The translations under genes and the position numbers were made by a program. From contig JAGPIU010000005.1 in NCBI GenBank assembly GCA_018054805.1, forward strand, positions 1-12,653: a DNA stretch of 12,653 bases, read 5' to 3'. The notes under the pieces were generated by a model. It searched no databases. It was given only the letters and a program-made list of their open reading frames with translations, and was not told where the DNA came from. Below are positions 7,479-12,653 of the stretch, piece after piece; the first letter of the stretch is position 1, and every line of letters begins with the position of its first letter. Source of the stretch: Paludibacter sp. Lineage in GTDB: Bacteria > Bacteroidota > Bacteroidia > Bacteroidales > Paludibacteraceae.

Positions 7479-8810
7479 GTTGAAGAAGGTCTCCATTTTC
7501 CGTATAGCCGATGAAACACAAAAAACAATAACATGGTCGTTCGGCATAATGATTGTATTTCCGTTTACAATGTTACCAACTCCGTTGCGAACAAAACCTC
7601 CGATATTTACCTGATCGGGCAGACGAAGATCCATAATTTTTGAACGGGTAATTTTCGATCCGGGCTTAGCCACAAACTCAACCACTTCGGCATCGGCTGA
7701 ACTGAGACTGCGCACGTTAAGCACATCGGCATCGAGCGTAAGTTGATAAATATAACTGGCTGCAATCATTTTTTTATTTATCACAGTACCAATATCCATA
7801 CTTTCGGCCAGCATAATGTAGTCGTTGTTTTCTACCTCGGCCACAGATTTCTTGACACCAAGACGCTTCGCTGTTAAACAGGCAAGAATATTGGCCTCTG
7901 AATTGGCTGTAACAGCTACAAAAGCATCCATTTCCTCAATTCCTTCTTCCTTGAGCAATTCAATATTGCGACCATCACAATTGATAATCATCGCATTATC
8001 AAGCTTTTCGGCCAGATCGTAACTTTTCTCCTTGTCGCGCTCCAGTATTTTAATATTAATATTCGACGAAAGGTTCTGGATGGTTTTTTGGGCAATCCGG
8101 CTGCCACCCATTACCATAATATTTTTGATAGGATAGTCATCCTTACCAGCTTCTTCTTTTACAAGATTCAGATATTCGGGAGTGGTTATAAAATATACAA
8201 TATCATTTGCCAACACCATATCAGAGCCAAGAGGTATAATGGTTCTGTTCTGACGCTTGATGGCCACAATTCTATATTTGTTGTGATCGAAGAATCCTGT
8301 GCTGAATTTATGATTCACTATGCGTGAATTTTCTCTGACTTTTATTCCGAGCAATATCAAAGCATTATCGCAGAAACTCAGATTCTGGCGTAGCCAGCTG
8401 GTTTTAAGCGATTCTACAATTTCGCGCGCAGCCAGCATTTCGGGATAAATCAGATAATCGACACCCAATTTCTCAAAAAACTCTTTGTTTTTGGGTTGCA
8501 GATATTCATAATTGTCGATACGTGCCAGGGTTTTTTTAGCTCCCAGATTAGTGGCCAGCATGCAGGCAGTCATATTCACACTTTCGGAAGGGGTAACGCC
8601 GATAAACAAGTCGGCACTTGCCACACCTGCTTCTTTTAATGCACCTATTGAGGTTGGTGACCCTGTATAAGTCATTAAATCGTAACTGGCTTCCAGATCT
8701 TTCAGTTTAGCAGGATCTTCGTCCAGCAATATCGTGTCAAAATTTTCACGGGCAAGCAATTTTGCCAAATGTGTACCAACTTCGCCGGCACCGGCAATAA
8801 TGATTTTCAT
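7476..8810 (-). CDS. trkA: TrkA, cytosolic gating subunit of the Trk potassium system
   Basis: TrkA is a peripheral membrane protein that forms a ring under TrkH and opens or closes it in response to bound nucleotide (NAD(H), ATP/ADP in family members). The 444 residues hold two tandem RCK units. The first Rossmann fold has GAGEVG (7-12) and an acidic Asp30 at the end of the second strand, the usual ribose ligand; its TrkA-C domain runs about 145-215. The second Rossmann fold has MGGSRIA (234-240), a looser version of the glycine motif, with Glu257 as the acidic residue; a second TrkA-C domain covers about 365-444. Length and layout match the two-domain TrkA of Proteobacteria rather than single-domain KtrA. 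It is translated just before trkH with a one-base overlap and lies downstream of dxs on the same strand. Confidence 0.95.
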   Translation of the reverse strand: MKIIIAGAGEVGTHLAKLLARENFDTILLDEDPAKLKDLEASYDLMTYTGSPTSIGALKEAGVASADLFIGVTPSESVNMTACMLATNLGAKKTLARIDNYEYLQPKNKEFFEKLGVDYLIYPEMLAAREIVESLKTSWLRQNLSFCDNALILLGIKVRENSRIVNHKFSTGFFDHNKYRIVAIKRQNRTIIPLGSDMVLANDIVYFITTPEYLNLVKEEAGKDDYPIKNIMVMGGSRIAQKTIQNLSSNINIKILERDKEKSYDLAEKLDNAMIINCDGRNIELLKEEGIEEMDAFVAVTANSEANILACLTAKRLGVKKSVAEVENNDYIMLAESMDIGTVINKKMIAASYIYQLTLDADVLNVRSLSSADAEVVEFVAKPGSKITRSKIMDLRLPDQVNIGGFVRNGVGNIVNGNTIIMPNDHVIVFCVSSAIRKMETFFN

Positions 8811-9075
8811 CTCTTTTTCTATATTTAAAAAACCTACTTTTTGCTTTTTCGTAATTCTTTCAGCAATTAAGTAATAGGAAGAAAATAATGACGTAATTTT
8901 TGATAGCTGTTTTGAAATGGATTTTGGACTTGAGTGAGGGCGTTTAGCAGGCTAAACAACCGAATATAAGTACAAAAACACGTTCAAAAGAGCATCAATA
9001 GTAATTTTGCGGTATTTTAAATTCGTTTAAAATGCGACATTATTTCATTGCTATTACTTAAAACACTAAGGTAAT
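8811..9075 (-). other. dxs-trkA intergenic region with two short dyads
   Basis: These 265 bases separate dxs from trkA on the same strand. I found no exact TAnnTTTG box for trkA and no GC-rich terminator for dxs. Two inverted repeats stand out. GTTTAGCAGGCTAAAC (8942-8957) is two symmetric 7-base arms around AG. At 9012-9035, a GTATTTTAAA arm pairs with TTTAAAATGC around TTCG, an AT-rich 10-bp stem with one G-U. Neither has a T run, so they are better read as possible regulator sites or RNA structures than as terminators. Whether dxs and trkA share a transcript is open. Confidence 0.35.
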
Positions 9076-10983
9076 CTATTTTTCGATAAATCCAATCAAT
9101 GTAGCTGCAATACTCTCTGCATCGAGCCCGATAAGTTGATGCAGCTCTTCGGGTGTACCATGTTCAATAAATGCATCCTGAATTCCAATTCGTTTTATCG
9201 AAGCCTGATATTGATTATCGGCCATAAATTCGAGCACTGCGCTACCAAAACCACCGTTTAGCACACCTTCTTCCACAGTTACAATTTTTTTAAAATGAGC
9301 TCCAACCTCATGCAAAAGTTCGGTATCCAGAGGTTTCAGAAAGCGAATGTCGTAATGTGCTATTTCGGTTCCGGTTGCAGCTTCAACCTTTTCGATGGCT
9401 TTGGCTGTGTTGTGAGCAGTTGTTCCTATTGTGATTACCGCAAGGTCATTACCGTTTTTCAGACATTCACCTTTGCCAATTTCAAGTTTTTCCATTGGCT
9501 GACACCAATCCACAATAAAACCTTTGCCACGTGGATATCTGATTGTAATCGGCCCTTTACCATATTGCTCGGCAGTATACATCATGTGTCGCAATTCAAT
9601 TTCGTTGCGTGGAGCAGCTATAATCATGTTCGGAATACATCGCATATAAGCCAGATCGAACACTCCATGGTGCGTTGCTCCGTCGGAACCCACCACGCCG
9701 GCTCTGTCGAGACAGAAAATAACGGGTAAATTCTGCAAAGCTACATCGTGAATCACATTGTCGTACGCACGTTGCATAAACGAGGAGTAAATATTGCAAA
9801 ACGGAATCATTCCGTCTTTGGCCAATCCGGCAGAGAAAGTAACTGCATGTGCTTCAGCAATTCCCACATCGAAAACACGTTTTGGAAGTTCTTTTTGCAT
9901 AATGGTCATGGAGCAACCCGAAGGCATTGCAGGGGTAATGGCAATAATCTTTTCGTTGTTGTTTGCCAGTTCGAGCAATGTTTCTCCAAAAACATCCTGA
10001 AAAAGGGGAGGAGTGGGAGTTGTAGGTCCTGACTTGCTTCTTTCACCCGTTTCCACGCAGAATTTTCCGGGTGCATGCCATTCGGTAACCGATTTTTCGG
10101 CAGGTTCGTAGCCTTTACCTTTTTTGGTGATACAATGCAGTACTTTCGGACCTTTAAAATCTTTAATGTCGTTGAGCACTTTTACAAGTCCATCCACATC
10201 GTGCCCATCAAAAGGACCAAAGTATCTGATATTTAAACCTTCAAATATGTTGTGTTGTTTGGTAAGCGCTGCTTTCAGGGTGTTGTTGAAACTAATAATT
10301 CTGTCTTTACCCTTATCGCTGATAAGTCCCAGCTTTTTGAGCGTTAGATATACATTGTTTCTGAACCGGTTATATGTTCTGGAAGTAGTAATATCAATTA
10401 GGTATTGGGTAAAACCTCCATGAATCGGATCGATAGCCATCTGATTGTCGTTCAGAATAATCAGAAGATTATTTTTATCCATTGAGGTGTTGTTCAATCC
10501 TTCGAAAGCCAAACCACCTGTCATTGCACCGTCGCCAATCACTGCTACCACCTGACGATCAGGCTCGTTTTTCAACAGCGAAGCAACCGACATACCCAAA
10601 GCAGCCGAAATGGAAGTGGAAGAATGCCCTACACCGAAAGCATCATATTCACTTTCAGAAGGTTTTGGAAATCCACTGATGCCGTTTAACTGACGATTGG
10701 TGTGAAAAACATCGCGACGTCCGGTCAGAATTTTATGTCCGTAAGCCTGATGACCCACGTCCCATACAATTCGGTCGTAAGGAGTGTTAAAAACGTAATG
10801 CAAAGCCACTGTAAGCTCTACACTACCAAGATTTGATCCTAAATGTCCGGGGTTTTTTGATACCTCGTCGATAATAAACTGACGCAGTTCATCACACACT
10901 ACAGTGAGTTCCTCACGCGGAACAGCTTTCAAATCGACCGGCGAGTCAATATTATATAGATACTTAAAAGATTCTTTTGTCAT
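9076..10983 (-). CDS. dxs: 1-deoxy-D-xylulose-5-phosphate synthase
   Basis: Dxs joins pyruvate and glyceraldehyde 3-phosphate, using thiamine diphosphate and Mg2+, to make DXP, the entry to the MEP isoprenoid pathway and a precursor of thiamine and pyridoxal. The 635 residues match the normal length. Seen in order: [10 protein letters not shown] (44-53) with the active-site His47; [16 protein letters not shown] (74-89); the ThDP/Mg site GDGAMTGG (150-157) through NDNQMAI (178-184); YFGPFDGHD (254-262); Glu377 in GIAEAHA, which activates the ThDP ring; [15 protein letters not shown] (426-440); and the transketolase C-terminal domain from about 500. The ATG at 10983 was chosen. An in-frame TTG at 11007 would lie inside the -7 box (11005-11012), so it cannot be the start if that promoter is real. 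No isoprenoid gene adjoins it; adjacency to trkA/trkH is a gene order I recall from other Bacteroidales. Confidence 0.96.
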   Translation of the reverse strand: MTKESFKYLYNIDSPVDLKAVPREELTVVCDELRQFIIDEVSKNPGHLGSNLGSVELTVALHYVFNTPYDRIVWDVGHQAYGHKILTGRRDVFHTNRQLNGISGFPKPSESEYDAFGVGHSSTSISAALGMSVASLLKNEPDRQVVAVIGDGAMTGGLAFEGLNNTSMDKNNLLIILNDNQMAIDPIHGGFTQYLIDITTSRTYNRFRNNVYLTLKKLGLISDKGKDRIISFNNTLKAALTKQHNIFEGLNIRYFGPFDGHDVDGLVKVLNDIKDFKGPKVLHCITKKGKGYEPAEKSVTEWHAPGKFCVETGERSKSGPTTPTPPLFQDVFGETLLELANNNEKIIAITPAMPSGCSMTIMQKELPKRVFDVGIAEAHAVTFSAGLAKDGMIPFCNIYSSFMQRAYDNVIHDVALQNLPVIFCLDRAGVVGSDGATHHGVFDLAYMRCIPNMIIAAPRNEIELRHMMYTAEQYGKGPITIRYPRGKGFIVDWCQPMEKLEIGKGECLKNGNDLAVITIGTTAHNTAKAIEKVEAATGTEIAHYDIRFLKPLDTELLHEVGAHFKKIVTVEEGVLNGGFGSAVLEFMADNQYQASIKRIGIQDAFIEHGTPEELHQLIGLDAESIAATLIGFIEK

Positions 10984-11004
10984 TTTTTGCGTAAAAATTG
11001 CGTG

Positions 11005-11012
11005 CAAAAATA
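11005..11012 (-). promoter_or_regulatory. dxs: Candidate -7 box for dxs
   Basis: On the minus strand this reads TATTTTTG, followed by CACGCAA. It fits TAnnTTTG exactly and gives a very short leader before the ATG at 10983. The surrounding TTATTTTTGCACGCAA differs by one base from the ilv leader promoter (TTATCTTTGCACGCAA). There is no clear TTG at -33. Confidence 0.5.
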
Positions 11013-11346
11013 ATTAAAAATTCCTACCTTTTATAATTTAGTCCTTTTATAATTGCACATTTGGTGATTATCTATGATTAATTAAATTTATGGTCGTGAT
11101 AAACCTGTTTTTCCAGTTTTTTTAATTGATTTTTTCTTTAGTTATAACTCACAAGTCAATATGCAATCATGTACTATTGAATCAAAAAACAAATTCTGTA
11201 TTGTAATGTTTGTTTCATATTATTATATTAGATAACAAAAAACTGCTCAATTTGCTCATTAGTGTTCAATAAACTATTTTTTTTGTATTTTGACCCGCTT
11301 CCATGTTTCAATTTGAATAAAAAAGGAAACTTTTTCTTCCAAACTA
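11013..11346. other. AT-rich divergent intergenic region, no gene seen
   Basis: This is the non-coding stretch between the back-to-back promoters of dxs and the ilv leader. It holds only very short open frames, none with recognisable content. A 7-base inverted repeat, AAACAAA (11187-11193) and TTTGTTT (11209-11215), and a weak 6-bp hairpin at 11320-11335 are visible; both fit chance in such AT-rich DNA. Nothing else can be supported. Confidence 0.6.
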
Positions 11347-11377
11347 TTGTTCAGTATTGAAAAATCATTTATCTTTG
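11347..11377 (+). promoter_or_regulatory. Promoter of the ilv leader
   Basis: A TTG -33 element (11347-11349) is followed after 20 bases by TATCTTTG (11370-11377), an exact TAnnTTTG -7 box. This is the best-formed promoter in the window. Transcription would begin near 11383, about 17 bases before the leader peptide ATG. Confidence 0.7.
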
Positions 11378-11399
11378 CACGCAAATTAAAGAAACAATC

Positions 11400-11468
11400 A
11401 TGATATACGAAGTTGTTTATACTATTATTATTCTCGTCGTGCTACTTTTGGTCAATAAACAAAGGTGA
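11400..11468 (+). CDS. ilvL: Branched-chain amino acid leader peptide (attenuator peptide)
   Basis: A 22-codon open frame starts about 17 bases after the predicted transcription start. Of its 22 residues, 13 are Ile, Val or Leu (four, five and four), and residues 9-18 are an unbroken IIILVVLLLV (codons at 11424-11453). It ends in a basic NKQR and a TGA at 11466-11468. This composition, the place between promoter and terminator, and the ilvD gene downstream are what is expected of a control peptide. When charged tRNA for Ile, Val or Leu runs short the ribosome stalls in the run. Mixed Leu codons (CTC, CTA, CTT, TTG) would make it respond to several tRNAs. It could be mistaken for a small membrane peptide, but the flanking RNA structures favour attenuation. 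The symbol is by analogy with enterobacterial ilvL; no sequence homology is claimed. Confidence 0.85.
   Translation: MIYEVVYTIIILVVLLLVNKQR
11443..11467 (+). promoter_or_regulatory. Possible protector hairpin (attenuator segments 1:2)
   Basis: TACTTTTG (11443-11450, the last Leu codons) can pair with CAAAGGTG (11460-11467) around a nine-base loop, eight pairs with two G-U. It would hold the antiterminator strand when the leader is not translated. The stem is weak, so this part is the least certain of the three. Confidence 0.45.
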
Positions 11469-11525
11469 GGATGGTCGTGTATATAAACAAATATGTATTA
11501 TAAAAGCATTAAAACCTTTCTCACC
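11464..11525 (+). promoter_or_regulatory. Antiterminator (attenuator segments 2:3)
   Basis: GGTGAGGATGGT (11464-11475) can pair with ACCTTTCTCACC (11514-11525): eleven of twelve positions pair, one as G-U, with a single U-U mismatch. The 3' strand takes in 11514-11522, nine of the 12 bases of the terminator's 5' arm, so the two structures exclude each other. The 5' strand covers the leader peptide's stop codon (11466-11468). A ribosome that finishes the peptide would mask it and let the terminator form; a ribosome stalled at codons 9-17 would leave it free. Confidence 0.8.
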
Positions 11526-11545
11526 ATAACGGAGAAAGGTTTTTT
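11511..11545 (+). terminator. Intrinsic terminator of the ilv attenuator (segments 3:4)
   Basis: AAAACCTTTCTC (11511-11522) pairs perfectly with GAGAAAGGTTTT (11532-11543) around a nine-base loop, followed by a T-rich tail to about 11549. It stands 43 bases after the leader peptide stop and 128 bases before ilvD, so it must be overcome for ilvD to be expressed from this promoter. Confidence 0.92.
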
Positions 11546-11558
11546 ATTTAGTGTTAGT

Positions 11559-11591
11559 AATTGGTTAACTCGTTTAATTGGTTAACTCGTT
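11559..11591 (+). repeat. Tandem direct repeat in the ilvD 5' leader
   Basis: AATTGGTTAACTCGTT occurs at 11559-11574 and again, identical, at 11576-11591, one base apart. A degenerate continuation (GGTTAGTCAACTAGTTAG) follows at once. The repeat lies after the attenuator terminator. I saw no further copy in the window. Confidence 0.85.
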
Positions 11592-11611
11592 GGTTAGTCA
11601 ACTAGTTAGCC
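11580..11611 (+). other. Hairpin formed by the second repeat copy
   Basis: GGTTAACTCGTTG (11580-11592) pairs with CAACTAGTTAGCC (11599-11611) around GTTAGT: 12 of 13 positions pair, one as G-U, with a single C-U mismatch. No T run follows, so it is not a terminator. The first repeat copy (11563-11574) could pair with the same 3' arm, giving two competing structures in the ilvD leader. Confidence 0.6.
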
Positions 11612-11672
11612 TGAATGTCAATAAAGCGACATGTCAATTAATAGATGACCCCATTAACAAAAAACTAAAATA

Positions 11673-12653
11673 ATGGAATTAAGAAGTAAAACAAGTACAG
11701 GAGGCCGCCGAATGGCTGGTGCCCGCGCCCTTTGGAAAGCAAATGGCATGAAAAACGAACATATGGGCAAACCGCTCATCGCAATTGTAAATTCATTTAC
11801 TCAGTTTGTGCCGGGTCATGTGCATTTGCATGAAATCGGACAAAAAGTAAAAGCCGAAATTGAAAAAATGGGTTGCTTTGCTGCTGAATTTAATACTATT
11901 GCAATTGACGATGGTATTGCAATGGGACACGATGGTATGCTTTATTCGCTTCCATCGCGCGATTTAATTGCCGACAGTGTGGAATATATGGTTAATGCGC
12001 ACAAGGCTGATGCCATGATTTGTATCAGTAATTGCGATAAAATTACGCCGGGTATGCTTATGGCTGCTATGCGTTTAAATATCCCGACAGTATTCGTATC
12101 AGGTGGTCCAATGGAAGCCGGAGAACTCGACGGAAAACAGCTCGACCTTGTGGATGCTATGGTGCAGGCTGCCGACGATTCAATTTCGGACGAACAGGTT
12201 CAGAAAGTTGAAAATGCGGCTTGTCCTACCTGTGGTTCATGCTCGGGAATGTTTACTGCAAACTCAATGAACTGCCTGAACGAAGCCATCGGACTGGCAC
12301 TTCCGGGCAACGGAACAATTGTGGCCACACATGCCAATCGTATGCAACTGTTTATGGATGCAGCCAAACTGGTAGTTGAAAATGCATATAAATATTATCG
12401 CGACAACGACGATACGGTGTTGCCACGCAAAATTGCCACCCGCGAAGCTTTTCTGAATGCAATGACGCTCGATATTGCTATGGGTGGATCGACAAATACT
12501 GTGCTTCACATATTAGCCATTGCCTCGGAAGCCGGAGTTGATCTTACTATGGACGACATGGACAGACTTTCACGCTCGACTCCCTGTCTTTGTAAAGTAG
12601 CACCAAACTCCGAGAAATATCATATTCAGGACGTAAACCGTGCAGGTGGAATT
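11673..12653 (+). CDS. ilvD: Dihydroxy-acid dehydratase, N-terminal 327 residues (cut by window end)
   Basis: IlvD dehydrates 2,3-dihydroxy-isovalerate and 2,3-dihydroxy-3-methylvalerate to the keto acids for valine and isoleucine; the former also feeds leucine and pantothenate. The frame is open to the last base, and about half of the enzyme (usually 560-620 residues) is present. Motifs seen: [13 protein letters not shown] (40-52), [18 protein letters not shown] (79-96), [11 protein letters not shown] (118-128) with cluster Cys121, [10 protein letters not shown] (141-150), [19 protein letters not shown] (184-202) with the second cluster region, and [13 protein letters not shown] (264-276). 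Gly48 stands where the plant and mycobacterial [2Fe-2S] enzymes have a cysteine in their NPCNxHL motif. This places the protein with the oxygen-sensitive [4Fe-4S] enzymes such as that of E. coli. The ATG at 11673 gives the normal N-terminus ([16 protein letters not shown]). Expression is likely controlled by the attenuator upstream. Confidence 0.96.
   Translation, partial: MELRSKTSTGGRRMAGARALWKANGMKNEHMGKPLIAIVNSFTQFVPGHVHLHEIGQKVKAEIEKMGCFAAEFNTIAIDDGIAMGHDGMLYSLPSRDLIADSVEYMVNAHKADAMICISNCDKITPGMLMAAMRLNIPTVFVSGGPMEAGELDGKQLDLVDAMVQAADDSISDEQVQKVENAACPTCGSCSGMFTANSMNCLNEAIGLALPGNGTIVATHANRMQLFMDAAKLVVENAYKYYRDNDDTVLPRKIATREAFLNAMTLDIAMGGSTNTVLHILAIASEAGVDLTMDDMDRLSRSTPCLCKVAPNSEKYHIQDVNRAGGI

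Noticed and set aside
7477..7521. Longer trkH start reaching into trkA
   Set aside because: The extra 15 residues have no family counterpart, and the ATG at 7476 forms a TGATG junction with the trkA stop.
9012..9035. AT stem with TTCG loop as the dxs terminator
   Set aside because: The stem is almost all A-T and no T run follows on the minus strand; kept only as a low-confidence dyad.
9295..9729. 144-codon open frame antisense to dxs
   Set aside because: Fully inside dxs on the other strand, low-complexity Cys/Phe/Ser-rich product, no promoter.
10984..11007. Upstream TTG start for dxs
   Set aside because: It would lie within the predicted -7 box, and the ATG at 10983 gives the normal N-terminus.
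11208..11237. Nine-codon ATG frame in the dxs-ilv gap as a second leader peptide
   Set aside because: It is upstream of the ilv promoter, has no terminator after it, and has no unusual composition.
11320..11335. AAAAAG-GAAA-CTTTTT hairpin upstream of the ilv promoter as a terminator
   Set aside because: Only one G-C pair, no convincing T tail beyond the stem, and no gene ends before it; likely chance in AT-rich DNA.
11400..11468. Leader frame read as a small transmembrane peptide or toxin
   Set aside because: The hydrophobic run is explained by Ile/Val/Leu codons, and the mutually exclusive RNA stems plus downstream ilvD fit attenuation much better.

Overview
The window looks chromosomal and comes from a member of the Bacteroidota, most likely class Bacteroidia. 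Reasons: the DNA is AT-rich; genes lack Shine-Dalgarno sites; several genes are preceded by the Bacteroidota -7 box TAnnTTTG (66-73, 2189-2196 and 11370-11377 on +; 4317-4324 and 11005-11012 on -); and dxs, trkA and trkH lie side by side. Genus cannot be read from the sequence. No mobile element, tRNA, rRNA or CRISPR was seen.

Layout. (1) 66-2172, + strand: the carboxyltransferase subunit of a biotin-dependent acyl-CoA carboxylase or decarboxylase (propionyl-/methylmalonyl-CoA type) and its small biotin carrier, closed by a strong terminator. (2) 2189-2621, +: a very acidic 110-residue protein of unknown function with its own promoter box and terminator. (3) 2641-3703, +: a family 2 glycosyltransferase ending at a hairpin shared with the convergent gene. 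(4) 3734-8810, - strand: from the promoter-distal end, a PsiE-family membrane protein, two tandem paralogous TrkH potassium-channel subunits and TrkA, the cytosolic gating subunit. trkA and the nearer trkH overlap by one base. (5) 9076-10983, -: dxs, the first enzyme of the MEP isoprenoid pathway. (6) 11347-12653, +: ilvD (dihydroxy-acid dehydratase, cut by the window end), preceded by a 300-base leader.

The most notable element is that ilvD leader. It has a good promoter, a 22-codon leader peptide with 13 Ile/Val/Leu residues (ten in a row at residues 9-18), a 12-bp intrinsic terminator, and an antiterminator segment that overlaps the peptide's stop codon and can pair with the terminator's 5' arm. 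This is the full layout of a ribosome-stalling transcription attenuator for branched-chain amino acid synthesis. Downstream, before ilvD, lies a 16-bp direct repeat that forms part of a second long hairpin.

The other points worth a look are the two diverged TrkH copies served by one TrkA, an 18-bp perfect palindrome between them, and the biotin carrier pair with no biotin carboxylase or membrane decarboxylase subunit beside it.
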